Source: a virus
Length of the DNA stretch: 64,000 bases
Strand: one strand, 5' to 3'
IMG/VR virus record: IMGVR_UViG_3300044691_000591
Span: 1-64,000 of that record
Part shown: one piece after another, positions 29,666 to 39,912 of the stretch
Layout of the letters: every line of letters begins with the position of its first letter
How positions within the stretch are numbered: the first letter of the stretch is position 1
The notes under the pieces: model-generated
What the model was told of the DNA's origin: nothing
Databases searched by the model: none
The model's input: only the letters and a program-made list of their open reading frames with translations
Made by a program: the position numbers and the translations under genes

Positions 29666-31687
29666 CTACGTGAGTCCGGCCCAGAAGGGCGCGTTCAGGG
29701 CGGTGTTGCTGCCCGGCGTGATCGACCCGGCCAGGGCGGTGGTCGCCGTGCCGTTGGTGGCGAAGCGGTTGCGGGCCGCCGTCGTGGTCCCGTTGTAGAG
29801 GGTGGCGTCGAGCGCGTTGTTGTTCTTCCCGAAGGCGGGCGGCGTGGTGCCGACGGAGAAGAACGCCACCCAGTAGTAGCCGGGCGTCAGCGTGAACGGG
29901 CCACCGCTCAAGGCCATTGACTTGCGGCCGGTGGAGTTCCAGCTGCTGGACTGGCTGGCTGTGGTGGCTACCAGGGTGCCAGCCGAGTTGTAGATCCCGG
30001 CAAAACTCTGCCCCGCAGTGAGGGTGGCCCCCGCCGTCACGACGTACAGGACCACGTTGCTCACCGAGATGGGCTGCGGCACCAAGACCTTCGCCAGGTT
30101 GACGACCCCCGACGTCGGGGCGACGCCGGTGCCCGAGACCGATATCGGGTCGAAGGTCCACGCAAGGTATCCGCTGTCGTTGGGCAGTGCGGTGAAGTTC
30201 GTCGACCAGGTCGGGCCCCCGGTCGCGGTGCCGTCGGTGGTGAAGTTCCAGACCCCAGCGCCGGTGTTGTTGCTGAGCGTTTGGGCGCGGTTGTTGGCCA
30301 GGATGACGCCGCCGGCGCCGTTCAGGTTGATGAACGGGTGGCCGGTGAAGGTGCCCGGGATGTCACGCACGTCGTACTGCGAGATCTCGGTCTGCAGGCA
30401 GGTGGCCTCCAGGTACACGTCGTAGGTGGCGGAGCCGTCCGGGCCCTGCAGGTCGCGGCCACAGGAGCGGAGGGCCGTGTTGGTGGAGGGCCAGGTGGAG
30501 TTGGTGGCCTGGCCGATGTAGAACAGCGAGTTGCCGACCGTGGCCCCGGTGAAGATGTCGTAGGCGCGGCAGTTCTCCAGGGTGGTGCCGTGGCCGGACA
30601 GGGACTTCACGCAGCCGCCGAACGGGCGCTCGAAGTAGCAGTCCCGCAGCGCGTTCTGCTCGTGATAGGTGCGGGCGGAGGACCCGGAGTCGGCCTGGAT
30701 CAGCACCTGGTACTGGGTATTGTCTCCGTCGATGTTCTGGAACAGGCAGTGGTCCCAGGTCAGGTTGGCCACGTCCGCGGTGGAGACTCCCGTGATGGAC
30801 CAGGCGGGCACGGAGCGCGTGGCCCCGTACACGCTGGAGATGATGTTCTCGAACTTGACCCACAGCAGGGTGCTCGACGAGTTCCAGACGCTCTTGTTCG
30901 AGGAGCGGGCGTAGCACACCAGGTCGTGGAAGGAGCCCTGGTTGATGTTGGCGCCGGTGAAGCAGTGGCCGCCGGTGGCGTCCAGGATCAGGTGGTCGAC
31001 CTCGATGAACCCGGGCTGGCTGTTGTAGCCAGGGTGCATGTAGTTGTTGTTGAAGTTGAAGATGTTGGTCGTGGCGGTCTTCAGGGTGGCGCCGTAGCCG
31101 CCGGTGAAGCGCAGGCCCACCGTCGGCCTCAGGGATGTGCCCAGCAGGTAGGTGCCGGACGGGAAGTAGATGACGCCGCGGCCGCCGGTGGCTGCGGCGG
31201 TGGCTGCGTCGATCGCGGCCTGGATCGCGGCGCTGTCGTCGGCCAGGCCGTCGCCGACCGCCCCGAAGGTCGGGTTCTTGACGTTGAAGACGTCCGTCAC
31301 CCCCGCGGCCCACAGGTGGCCCTGGACCACGAGGTCGCCGGTGACGGTGCCCCCGGTCAGCGGCAGCAGCCCGGCGACCGAGCCGGACAGGGCGTCCACC
31401 TGCGTGCCCAGGTCGGTGGCCTGCATCAGGTAGCGGGACGTGTAGCCGAAGTCGACGTACACGGTGGAGGATCCCGCCGCGGGGCCGTAGAACCCGACAC
31501 CGCCGTTGGTGTCCGCAGTCACCGTGGTGACGGGGTTGCCGGACAGGTCGGTCAGGTCGGTGAGCTGCGTGCCGCCGGTCAGCGAGTCGAAGACCTGGCC
31601 GACCGCGCCGCCGCGGATGACCAGGGCGTCGCCGACGCGCTCCAGGGCGATGTCGGCCGGGCTGAGCCCGAAGAGGTGCCGTGCCAT
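29666..31687 (-). CDS. Tail fibre/spike with pectate-lyase-type beta-helix
   Basis: A 673-residue protein starting MARHLFGLSPADIALERVGD at ATG 31687. After an N-terminal attachment part, FNVKNPTFGAVGDGLADDSAAI marks the start of a pectate-lyase-superfamily right-handed beta-helix (landmark near residues 133-154), with the repeated turn-rich strands of such spikes up to about residue 480. The last 180 residues are Thr/Ser-rich and beta. It probably binds or cleaves a host surface glycan. The longer upstream frame overlaps the preceding gene and was rejected. Confidence 0.88.
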   Translation of the reverse strand: MARHLFGLSPADIALERVGDALVIRGGAVGQVFDSLTGGTQLTDLTDLSGNPVTTVTADTNGGVGFYGPAAGSSTVYVDFGYTSRYLMQATDLGTQVDALSGSVAGLLPLTGGTVTGDLVVQGHLWAAGVTDVFNVKNPTFGAVGDGLADDSAAIQAAIDAATAAATGGRGVIYFPSGTYLLGTSLRPTVGLRFTGGYGATLKTATTNIFNFNNNYMHPGYNSQPGFIEVDHLILDATGGHCFTGANINQGSFHDLVCYARSSNKSVWNSSSTLLWVKFENIISSVYGATRSVPAWSITGVSTADVANLTWDHCLFQNIDGDNTQYQVLIQADSGSSARTYHEQNALRDCYFERPFGGCVKSLSGHGTTLENCRAYDIFTGATVGNSLFYIGQATNSTWPSTNTALRSCGRDLQGPDGSATYDVYLEATCLQTEISQYDVRDIPGTFTGHPFINLNGAGGVILANNRAQTLSNNTGAGVWNFTTDGTATGGPTWSTNFTALPNDSGYLAWTFDPISVSGTGVAPTSGVVNLAKVLVPQPISVSNVVLYVVTAGATLTAGQSFAGIYNSAGTLVATTASQSSSWNSTGRKSMALSGGPFTLTPGYYWVAFFSVGTTPPAFGKNNNALDATLYNGTTTAARNRFATNGTATTALAGSITPGSNTALNAPFWAGLT

Positions 31688-31698
31688 GTTGTGCCTCT

Positions 31699-32691
31699 CT
31701 AGGCTGTTTCGTAGATCCCGTGGACGGCGATGACGTCGCCGGACGCGGCCTTGAGGGGTGAACCCGACACGGTCCAGCCCATGCTCGCCGCCCCGCCGGT
31801 CTGGAACCACACCCCTGCTCGCGTCGCGATCCCCGCCGACGGCTGGGACACGCCCGCGTACACCGTGCCGCCGCGCGTCATGGAGACGCCGAACACGTCC
31901 AGGTGGGACGTCTGCGCGGCGAAGGGCAGCGTCACGCCCATGGCGAAGGTGGGCCACGTCGAAATGTTCCCGACCTTGATCTGGGCGGTGAACTCGCAGG
32001 ACTTGCCGCGCAGCTTGTAGCGGCCCACATTGACCGCCCCCGAGCCCCAGTTGACGGTGGTGCCCGTCGCGTCCCACACCGGGGTGTAGGCCGACCACGC
32101 CGGGTCGCCCGCGGTGCCGACATAGTTCCAGGTGGTGCCGTCGCCCATGTAGATGTCATTGCCCTCGACCAGCAGCAGGCCCTTGCGCGAGGGGCGGCGC
32201 TGACCGGCGATGCCGGACACGACAGGCTTGCCCGTGAGCCAGCGCTGGTCGGTGACATTGGGGCCGGTCACCACCGAGGACCCGGCGGCCACCGTGCACT
32301 GGGCCAGGGGGATCTCCCAGATCCCGGCCGGGTCCTGGGTGAGCGCTGGCGCGCCGGTCCCGCCCGTCTTGTAGACGGGATGGATGGAGTCCGCGGTCGG
32401 ATCCAGGCGCAGCACCACGCGGTCCACGCGGGCACTGCTGCCGGTGGCGTTCGGGGTGACGTTGACCGCCAGGTTCCCGCCGGCCAGGGAGTAGTAGAAG
32501 CCGTTGACGAAGCCTTCGCCCGGGGCGACGTTGACGGTGCTGGCGCCCGAGCCGGTGACCTTCAGGTCGGTGCCGGCCACGTCGTCGGCGAGGATGCCGT
32601 CCAGGCCCCAGGCGCGGGCCAGCCGCGACCACTGGTACTCGGTGGCCACGGCGCTGCTGGTGAACGGTGCGGAGAACTCGGTGACCGCCAT
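31699..32691 (-). CDS. Minor tail/baseplate protein
   Basis: A 330-residue protein starting MAVTEFSAPFTSSAVATEYQ. The N-terminal 160 residues (VNVAPGEGFVNGFYYSLAGG, then VLRLDPTADSIHP, then WEIPLAQCTVAAGS) resemble baseplate-anchored receptor-binding proteins. The rest is Gly/Thr-rich beta structure. It sits between the Gp37-like protein and the fibre, as in other actino-siphoviruses. Confidence 0.75.
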   Translation of the reverse strand: MAVTEFSAPFTSSAVATEYQWSRLARAWGLDGILADDVAGTDLKVTGSGASTVNVAPGEGFVNGFYYSLAGGNLAVNVTPNATGSSARVDRVVLRLDPTADSIHPVYKTGGTGAPALTQDPAGIWEIPLAQCTVAAGSSVVTGPNVTDQRWLTGKPVVSGIAGQRRPSRKGLLLVEGNDIYMGDGTTWNYVGTAGDPAWSAYTPVWDATGTTVNWGSGAVNVGRYKLRGKSCEFTAQIKVGNISTWPTFAMGVTLPFAAQTSHLDVFGVSMTRGGTVYAGVSQPSAGIATRAGVWFQTGGAASMGWTVSGSPLKAASGDVIAVHGIYETA

Positions 32692-32695
32692 GTTG

Positions 32696-33874
32696 TCAGG
32701 CCGCCTTTCGGGTCTTGAGGCGGGTGAGGTCCGCCTTGATCTGGCCGATGTACCGATACACCCGGGCGATGACGTCGGCCGGCGGGTTGGAGGTGTTGCC
32801 GATGGTCGCCTTCAGCTGGGTGCCCTCGGTGGCGGAGGCGGTGAGGGTGAGTTCACGCACGACGTCGGTGATCCAGGTGTCGCGGACCTTCACGGCCACG
32901 GTGTCGCCCAGGCCGTAATCGCGGCCGTAGGCCAGCTGCGGAATGTCGACAGGCGTGATGGCCAGTGAGCCCTGGCCGGCGCCGGCGGCCAGGGCCTCGG
33001 TGCCGGCCTGCAGCATCTGCGCGGCCAGGTCCACCGCGGTGGTGTCCACGGAGGTGGCGTCGACCATCTGCTCGATGACCAGGCTGGGGAACAGCGGGTC
33101 GATCTGGGCGTAGGAGGCGCAGACCCGGGCCGTGGACTGGCCACCGGCCACGACCAGGGCGCGGGTGACGGTGGGCGGGGTGGTGGTGTAGGAGGCTGCG
33201 GTGAGGTTGCCGAGGTCGAAGCTGAAGCGGGCGGTGGTGGACTTGTCGGTGGGTGAGTAGACCTGGAACTGGAGGCCGGTGCCGATCTGGACGACGCGGA
33301 AGCCCAGTCCGGCGGCGGTGGCGATGGCCTGGAGGTTCGTCAGGAGGTTGTCGAACTGGTTGACCTGGCGGGTCACGCTCGCGCCCAGGCCCGTGTCGGC
33401 GGCCATGGTGAGGCCTGTGATGCGGCGCACCGACTGCCCGGAGGGGCCGATGTTGAGGTTGACGAGCCGGATCATGGCGGTGCCCGCGGCCACTCCGGCG
33501 ATCTTGTAGACGGGGTCGGTCTGGGCGGTGATGACGGCGGTGGGGTCGGGCCAGCAGGTGGCCTCCGCCAGGATCGTGTCGTCGGAGGGTCCGGCGACGG
33601 TGAGCTTCCCGGCGCCGCCGTCGGTGGCGGTCCGGGACCAGTCGACGGTGCGGATCGGCCCGGACACCACGGTGGTGGCGCCGCGGGACACGATCAGGCC
33701 GTTGCCCTCGACCATGAGGGCGGCCTGCGGCGAGGCGGCGTTAATCTCCAGGGTGAACGCGCCCACCGCGTTGAAGCGGGGCACGGCGCTGATGGTGACG
33801 TAGTCGTCCACCGCGCCGATGGTGTGCAGTGCGGCGTTGCGGACCCGCACCTGGAGCGGGGGCCGGGTGCCCAT
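32696..33874 (-). CDS. Siphovirus ReqiPepy6 Gp37-like tail protein
   Basis: A 392-residue protein starting MGTRPPLQVRVRNAALHTIG. It carries the family pattern of beta-rich N-terminus (FTLEINAASPQAALMVEGNG as landmark) and a C-terminal part with PQLAYGRDYGLGDTVAVKVR, consistent with the Gp37-like/tail-associated hub family. It probably forms part of the tail-tip hub after the distal tail protein. It overlaps that gene by 1 nt. Confidence 0.82.
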   Translation of the reverse strand: MGTRPPLQVRVRNAALHTIGAVDDYVTISAVPRFNAVGAFTLEINAASPQAALMVEGNGLIVSRGATTVVSGPIRTVDWSRTATDGGAGKLTVAGPSDDTILAEATCWPDPTAVITAQTDPVYKIAGVAAGTAMIRLVNLNIGPSGQSVRRITGLTMAADTGLGASVTRQVNQFDNLLTNLQAIATAAGLGFRVVQIGTGLQFQVYSPTDKSTTARFSFDLGNLTAASYTTTPPTVTRALVVAGGQSTARVCASYAQIDPLFPSLVIEQMVDATSVDTTAVDLAAQMLQAGTEALAAGAGQGSLAITPVDIPQLAYGRDYGLGDTVAVKVRDTWITDVVRELTLTASATEGTQLKATIGNTSNPPADVIARVYRYIGQIKADLTRLKTRKAA

Positions 33875-34800
33875 CAGGCCGCCAGGTAGCGCGGCTGGTA
33901 GTCCAGTCGCAGCATCGTGGCGGACGTGGATCCGGCGACAGTGAGCATGAGTTGGTTGTCGCCGGCGGCCAGGCCCCACATGACGCTGGCGGCCGACAGG
34001 TTGGGCCACAGGTTCGTGGCGCCGTTGAGCAGTGCGGTCTGCTGGCGCTCGCGGGTGTCGATGACGACGGTGTCGCCGGGGCTCATGGTCTGCGTCAGGA
34101 CCAGGGTCTCGCCGGTCGTGGCGTTGGTCAGGGTCATCGAGGTGGCCGGGCCGCTGATCGTCCACACTGGGTAGGCGATGTCGTCGCCGTCGTTGGTGAC
34201 CGTCGTCGAGCCGAGTACCTGGGACTCGGACACGGCCAGGGGCAGGATCGGCAGCCACATGCCGGAGCCCGGCGCGGCCCAGGTCGTGGAGACCGGGGCG
34301 CCGAGCCAGAACGGGGAGGGCGCGTGCAGGGTGACGGTGGCGATGGTCCAGGCCCGCCCGGAGGCGTCCAGGCCCTCGTCGCCCTCCATGCCCGCCGTGT
34401 AGTAGCAGCCGATGGTGCGGGCCTCACCGTCGGGCTGGACGACGGTCAAGGTGCCCGGCCCGAGCTTGGGGTTCAGGGAGCGGATGAAGGCGCGGCGGCG
34501 GGCGAGGTAGTCGGCGCGGCCGTCGTCGGACCAGAACGCCAGCGGGAGGACCAGGTCCTTGCCCTGGCCGCGGACCGAGCGCACGTACTCGCCGTCGATG
34601 TCGGGGGACTGGTCGGTGACGATCTGATAGGTGGGCATGTCCCAGCCGCGCGGGCCCGGCTGCAGCGCCCAGCCGTTCTGCCAGTCCGTGAACGTCGTCA
34701 CCCGCCCGAGCGGGTCGGTGAACGACACCTGCGGCATCTCGACGGGCTCGGGCTGGCTGCCGGGCGGCGGAACGACGGCGGGTGCTACGAGGATCGGCAT
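33874..34800 (-). CDS. Distal tail protein
   Basis: A 308-residue protein with FTDPLGRVTTFTDWQNGWAL (landmark), then RSVRGQGKDLVLPLAFWSDD and a C-terminal beta-rich Ig/galectin-like region. Length, motifs and position directly after the tape measure fit the Dit-type distal tail family that joins tail tube to tip. It starts at ATG 34800, 3 nt after the tape-measure stop. Confidence 0.85.
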   Translation of the reverse strand: MPILVAPAVVPPPGSQPEPVEMPQVSFTDPLGRVTTFTDWQNGWALQPGPRGWDMPTYQIVTDQSPDIDGEYVRSVRGQGKDLVLPLAFWSDDGRADYLARRRAFIRSLNPKLGPGTLTVVQPDGEARTIGCYYTAGMEGDEGLDASGRAWTIATVTLHAPSPFWLGAPVSTTWAAPGSGMWLPILPLAVSESQVLGSTTVTNDGDDIAYPVWTISGPATSMTLTNATTGETLVLTQTMSPGDTVVIDTRERQQTALLNGATNLWPNLSAASVMWGLAAGDNQLMLTVAGSTSATMLRLDYQPRYLAA

Positions 34801-34803
34801 GGG

Positions 34804-37800
34804 TCAGCCCCCCACTACAGAGCGGTGCAGGAGTTCCTCGTGCGCGAGCGCATCCAGGACCGACTGCCGGGATGCGACCTCGCGGGTCGTCGCGTGGTAC
34901 TCCAGGGTTCGCGGACCCCCGTTGGTGACCGTGGTGGCCGAGTGGGCGGCGCCGGGTGCGGCGGCCGTGCCGGAGACCAGCCCGGCCATCTGCCGGGCCA
35001 TGCGCGCGGACACATCCGACGGGTACACCTGGGAGGGGCCGCCGGTGCGGATCAGTTCGGGGCCGCGTTCGCCGACCACTGAGAGGCCGCCGATCTGCGG
35101 GAAGCCGCCGTCGGCGTACCAGCCCAGCTGGAGTTCGTGGGCCCAGGCGTTGGCGGGGCTGCCGTAGCGCGACAGGATGTAGCCCAGTCCCCACTTCTCC
35201 TGCGTGGACGGGTTGGTGAGCCAGTCCAGTCCGGCCGTCGCCATCTTGGAGGGGGGCAGGGCCTGCGGGATGCCGTAGGCGCCCGAGGTGGGGTTGGTGG
35301 CCCGGTAGTTCCACCCGGACTCGCGGGTCCACAGCTGCTGCAGGGCGGGCCACTGGTCCATGCCCCAGCCGAACTGGGGCAGCATGGCCTGCGCCGCGGC
35401 CTGGGCGACCACGGGGGCTGCGCCGGTGGCCAGCCCCGGGCCGGACAGCTGGGCGATGCCGGGGACGCGGCCGATGCTCGTGTAGGCGCCCAGGCCCTCC
35501 TCGCGGACCACGGTGCCGGTGTGCGGGGCGTCGAGCATGGTGCCCGGCTTCACGTACATGCCCACGTGGTGCGCGGGCTGGCCGAAGAACACCAGGTCGC
35601 CCGGCTGCGCGGCGGCGGCCGACACGGGATTGGTGAACGACTGCTGCACCTGGGAGGTGCGCGGGATCGCGATGTGCGGGCCGTTCTGGTAGGCGTACTG
35701 CATCAGCCCGGAGCAGTCGAAGCCGGTCGGGGACTCGCCGCCCCACAGGTACTGGACGCCCTTGAAGCCCTCGGCGACGTGCAGCGCGGACAGGCCGGCG
35801 CCGCCGGCGCTGGTGGCCTCCTTGCCGCGGATGAACGCGATGGCCTTGGTGATGGTGGTCTCGGGCAGCAGGCGGGCGCTGTCGCCCCAGGAGCCGGGTG
35901 CGTTGCCGCCCAGGGCGGCGTCGATGATGGAGCGGACCGGCTTGAAGGCGGCTTCGGCGAGGTCGGCGATGCCTTGGCGGGCCCAGTCGACGCCCTTGCT
36001 GACGACGTGTCCGACGTCCCCGGCCAGGCTGGAGGCGGCGCCCGCGATGCCGCTGAAGATGCCGCCGCCGTCGAAGCCCTGGAGGCCGAGTGCGTCGCGG
36101 ATGGCCTGGACGCCTCCGGTGCGGGCGGCGGCGTTCATGGTGTGGACGTAGTCGGGGCCAACGGCTCGGGTCCATTCGGGGCGCATGATGGCCTCGCCGC
36201 CGCTCAGGGCGACGGGGCCGCTGACGGAGGGGACGAGGTGGACGTCGCGGCCCGGGGTGTAGCCGGGCATGATGCCGCCGCTGGCGAAGCCCTTGGGCAG
36301 GGCGACGTTGGGCAGGTTGCCGAGCCCGATCTTTCCGGCGGTGGCGTTCCAGACGGTGCGGATGCCCTGGTCGTAGACGGTCTGGACCAGGAACTTGATG
36401 GGCGCGGAGAAGAGCGCTTTGACGCCGCCCCAGATCAGGCCGATGCCGTCGCGCAGGAGTTTGAACGCGCCCTGGAAGACGGTCGCGAAGGTGTTGAAGC
36501 CGGTCTTGACGGCGCCCCAGGCGGCGGCGGCAACGGTTTTGATGCCGGACCAGAGTCCGCCCCAGAGCGTTTCGACGACGCCCACGATGGTCGAGAAGAT
36601 CGACTCGACGTGGTGCCAGAGGGTGGTGAACCAGCTGACGATGCCGTTGACGATGTCGGGGATGATCGAGTGCCCGAGCAGGATGTCGAACAGGTGGGTG
36701 AACCAGGTGATGATGCTGGTCACCGCGTTGACGATCATGGTGACGAACCGGGTGATCCACGTGATCACCTTGACGATGATCGGGATCAGGAAGTTGATCG
36801 CCGCCGCCAGCACCTTCACGAGCACCCCGGCGACCGCCGCGACCACGGTGATCAGCGGGGTGAGCACGACCATCAGCAGGTTCAGCAGCGGGGTGAGCAG
36901 CCCGAGCACTGCGGTCATCAGCAGGCCGATCACCGGGACCAGGGGCATGAGCGCGGGGAGCAGGCGCACGAACGTGCCGACGATCAACGTCAGCACCGGT
37001 GCGATGATCTTCAGGGCGGTGCCGATGAGCAGGCCAAAAATGTTGCCGATCATCGTCAGCACCGGAGCCAGCGGCGTCAGCACCGCGATCAGCAACTGAG
37101 CCAGCAGCGTCACGATGCCGGTGACCAGAGGGATCAACGACATCAGGATCGGCAGCAGCGCACGCACAGCCGCAGCGAAGATCGTCGCGAACACCCCGGC
37201 AATCGCGGAGACCACCGCCAGCAGCGGCTTCAGCACAGGCATCAGCGCCGCCAGCATCCCCGCGATCAGCGAACCGACCAGGTTGACCACCGGGATCAGC
37301 GTGTTGATCACACTGGTCAGGGGTCCGACCAGGGCCGCGACCAGCTGAACGATCACGCTGACCACCGCGGTGACCACCGGCGCCAGGGCCTTCACGATTG
37401 CGGTCAGCAGCGCACTGATGGGCGCGAGCAGCGGGGTGAGGGCCGAAACCACCTGCACCGCACCCAGCAGCACCGTCTGCAGCACCGGCGCCAATCCCTT
37501 GATCAGCGGCAGCAGCGCCCCACCCAGCGCGACAGCCAGCTGCTTCAGCACCGGCCCCAGCGCCACAGCGACCGCCGTGACCGCCGGTGCCAGCGCGGCC
37601 AGGAGCGGCAGCGCGGCCTGGATGAGCGACCCGAACACCCCGGCGATGCCCTTGCCCAGCGCCGCGAGCGCGCCGAAGATCTGCTTCAGGGCCGCCTGCA
37701 CAGCAGGCATCGCCGAGATCTTCGCGATCTCCGCGACCGTCTGGCCCAGCACCCCCAGCACCCCGGTGCCGGCCGTCGACGCCGCAGACAGGACGTTCTT

Positions 37801-39894
37801 GACGACCGTGAGCACACTGCCCACCAGTGTCATCAGCTGCTTGAACAGGTCGACCGCGACCTTGATGTCCGACCCCAGGGCGCCTCTGGAGAACAGGCCC
37901 GTCAGCTTTCCCGCAACCTTGTCCACCAGCGAGCCGACAGCACTGGTCAGCTTGTTGAACTCGGGCTGCGCGGCCACCGTGATCTGCCCGAACGCGGTGA
38001 CGACCTGGCCCGGGATCGCCATCAGCGGACGCAGCCCCGTCGCCGCACCGGCCAGGATCTGCTTCAGCTGCCCCGACTTCTCCAGATTCCCGAACGCGCT
38101 CAGGGCGTTTTTGCCCATCAGGTTCAGGTCCCCGGCCACGCCCATCAGGCCGGTGCGCAGCGTCGGCAGCACCGACCGGGCCAGCGATCCCACCCGGGTG
38201 CCGATCCCGGCCAGCAGCGTGTCCTGCACGCCAAGCTGCAGCCCGTGCCAGGCCGGCGCGAGCGCCACGATCTCGTTGACGAACGCGCGCGCGTTCGGCG
38301 ACAGCTGCGACATGGCCTTGGACAGCGCCGAGGTCTGCGCGGCGGCCGACTGCTGCGCCTGGGCCAGGGCCTCGGTGGCGTCCGCCACGTTCTGCTGGGC
38401 GTCGGCGATGCCCTGCTGCGCGTCCGCGACCTTCTGCTGCGCGTTGGCCAGGTTCTGGCCTGCGTCCGCGACCTTCTGCTGCGCGGCGGCCAGCGCCCCC
38501 TGCTTGTCGATGACAGTCTGGTTCGCGGAGGCGACGTTCTGCTGCGCGGTGGTCATCGCCGTCGTTCCGGCGATGCCCTTCTTGTTCGCCGCCGCCGTGT
38601 CGTTGGACAGTTCGGTGACCTGCTGGCGCTGCTCCAGCAACTGCTGCTGGGCCTGCGCGAACGTCAGCTGGGCCTGCTGGCGCTGGTCGATGGTGGACTT
38701 GGGGTTGGCCAGCACCGCGTTCAGGTTGGTCTGCGCGGCGGCGACGTTGAGGATGTCCTGCTGCTGGGAGAGCTTCGCGTCGGCGAGGCTGTTGTTCATC
38801 GACTCCAGCTCGCGCCGGCCCTGCTCGCGCGCGGAGGTCAGGGCCTGCTGGGCGGCCACTGCGGCCCGCTGCGCGTTCGCGAGGTCCTGCTCGGCGGTCT
38901 TCACACCGGTGACGGCCTGCGCCTGCTGGCGCTGCGCGGACGACACGCCCTGCGTGGCCTGCTGCAGCTGCTGCTGGGCCGTGGTGACCCCGCGGATCGC
39001 GGTGGCCACCGCCTTCTGCGCGGACTCGACGGCCTTGGCGGAGCTGGCGGCCTTGGTGGCGTCCGTGGTCGAGGTCGAGAAGGCGGCCTTGAACGCAGCA
39101 CCCAGACCGGTCGTGCCGATCTTGATGGCGGCCAGGGCCGAGCCGACCCCGGCGATGGCCGGGACTGCGAGGGCCGCGGCTGGTGCCATGGCGATCAGGG
39201 CCTGCCCCACCGAGGCCAGGGTCGGCACAGAGGTGATCGCAGTGACCTTGAGGGCGCTGAGGGCCCGGTCCATCAGACTGAGCGCCCGGTCGCTGTTGCC
39301 CGAGTCCACGCCGACGCTGATCGAGGTGCGCCGGTCGCGGGCCGCCCGGTCGATGGCCGCATCCGCGGTCGCTGTGCCGTGCTCGGACACGTCGATGACC
39401 ACGCTGCGGTTCTGCGCAAGGTTGTTCAGCGCGGTCCGGACCGACACCGTCGCTGCGTAGTCGAGCTCCGGGACGACCTTGATCGTGACCTTGTTCTTGA
39501 GCGCCACCCCCAACTGGTTCTTCAGCCGGGTGACGGACGCCTGGTCGAGCTCCAGGCCGACCTTCAGCGTCGTGCCCGCGATGGCCCCGACCTGGCTGCG
39601 GACCGAGGCAACGGACCCGGTGTCCAGCTGCACCTTGAGCTTGACGGTGCGGTCCGCGCCCAGCGCGTCCAGGCGCGTCTTCACCGCGGTGTCGCCGGTC
39701 AGCGACGTGGAGAACTTGACCTGCCGGTCGCCCGCCAGCAGGTCCAGCTTGGTCTTGATCGGAGCGGTCGGCGCCAGGTCCAGGCCGACCTTGACGACCG
39801 GCGTCAGCCTGCCCAGCTCCAGCTGCAACTGCGGCCCGAAGCTGCCGGTGTCCGGCATGACCTTGACCGACGTGGAACCAACCGTCGTAGGCAC
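34804..39894 (-). CDS. Tape measure protein with NlpC/P60 and SLT domains
   Basis: A 1,696-residue protein. Repeating beta segments in the first 230 residues precede a long coiled coil (about 320-560) and then a hydrophobic, helix-rich region (about 800-1150) typical of tape measures. Near the end are an NlpC/P60 peptidase (Cys1394 in FDCSG, His1442) and a soluble lytic transglycosylase (Glu1525 in WTRESGWNYR, then GAYGIPQ). It sets tail length and locally opens the wall during DNA entry. Its length predicts a tail of roughly 250 nm (inference from 0.15 nm per residue). Long frames on the opposite strand and in another frame are shadows. Confidence 0.95.
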   Translation of the reverse strand: MPTTVGSTSVKVMPDTGSFGPQLQLELGRLTPVVKVGLDLAPTAPIKTKLDLLAGDRQVKFSTSLTGDTAVKTRLDALGADRTVKLKVQLDTGSVASVRSQVGAIAGTTLKVGLELDQASVTRLKNQLGVALKNKVTIKVVPELDYAATVSVRTALNNLAQNRSVVIDVSEHGTATADAAIDRAARDRRTSISVGVDSGNSDRALSLMDRALSALKVTAITSVPTLASVGQALIAMAPAAALAVPAIAGVGSALAAIKIGTTGLGAAFKAAFSTSTTDATKAASSAKAVESAQKAVATAIRGVTTAQQQLQQATQGVSSAQRQQAQAVTGVKTAEQDLANAQRAAVAAQQALTSAREQGRRELESMNNSLADAKLSQQQDILNVAAAQTNLNAVLANPKSTIDQRQQAQLTFAQAQQQLLEQRQQVTELSNDTAAANKKGIAGTTAMTTAQQNVASANQTVIDKQGALAAAQQKVADAGQNLANAQQKVADAQQGIADAQQNVADATEALAQAQQSAAAQTSALSKAMSQLSPNARAFVNEIVALAPAWHGLQLGVQDTLLAGIGTRVGSLARSVLPTLRTGLMGVAGDLNLMGKNALSAFGNLEKSGQLKQILAGAATGLRPLMAIPGQVVTAFGQITVAAQPEFNKLTSAVGSLVDKVAGKLTGLFSRGALGSDIKVAVDLFKQLMTLVGSVLTVVKNVLSAASTAGTGVLGVLGQTVAEIAKISAMPAVQAALKQIFGALAALGKGIAGVFGSLIQAALPLLAALAPAVTAVAVALGPVLKQLAVALGGALLPLIKGLAPVLQTVLLGAVQVVSALTPLLAPISALLTAIVKALAPVVTAVVSVIVQLVAALVGPLTSVINTLIPVVNLVGSLIAGMLAALMPVLKPLLAVVSAIAGVFATIFAAAVRALLPILMSLIPLVTGIVTLLAQLLIAVLTPLAPVLTMIGNIFGLLIGTALKIIAPVLTLIVGTFVRLLPALMPLVPVIGLLMTAVLGLLTPLLNLLMVVLTPLITVVAAVAGVLVKVLAAAINFLIPIIVKVITWITRFVTMIVNAVTSIITWFTHLFDILLGHSIIPDIVNGIVSWFTTLWHHVESIFSTIVGVVETLWGGLWSGIKTVAAAAWGAVKTGFNTFATVFQGAFKLLRDGIGLIWGGVKALFSAPIKFLVQTVYDQGIRTVWNATAGKIGLGNLPNVALPKGFASGGIMPGYTPGRDVHLVPSVSGPVALSGGEAIMRPEWTRAVGPDYVHTMNAAARTGGVQAIRDALGLQGFDGGGIFSGIAGAASSLAGDVGHVVSKGVDWARQGIADLAEAAFKPVRSIIDAALGGNAPGSWGDSARLLPETTITKAIAFIRGKEATSAGGAGLSALHVAEGFKGVQYLWGGESPTGFDCSGLMQYAYQNGPHIAIPRTSQVQQSFTNPVSAAAAQPGDLVFFGQPAHHVGMYVKPGTMLDAPHTGTVVREEGLGAYTSIGRVPGIAQLSGPGLATGAAPVVAQAAAQAMLPQFGWGMDQWPALQQLWTRESGWNYRATNPTSGAYGIPQALPPSKMATAGLDWLTNPSTQEKWGLGYILSRYGSPANAWAHELQLGWYADGGFPQIGGLSVVGERGPELIRTGGPSQVYPSDVSARMARQMAGLVSGTAAAPGAAHSATTVTNGGPRTLEYHATTREVASRQSVLDALAHEELLHRSVVGG

Positions 39895-39912
39895 TGCGAC
39901 CTCCCTTCCCGA

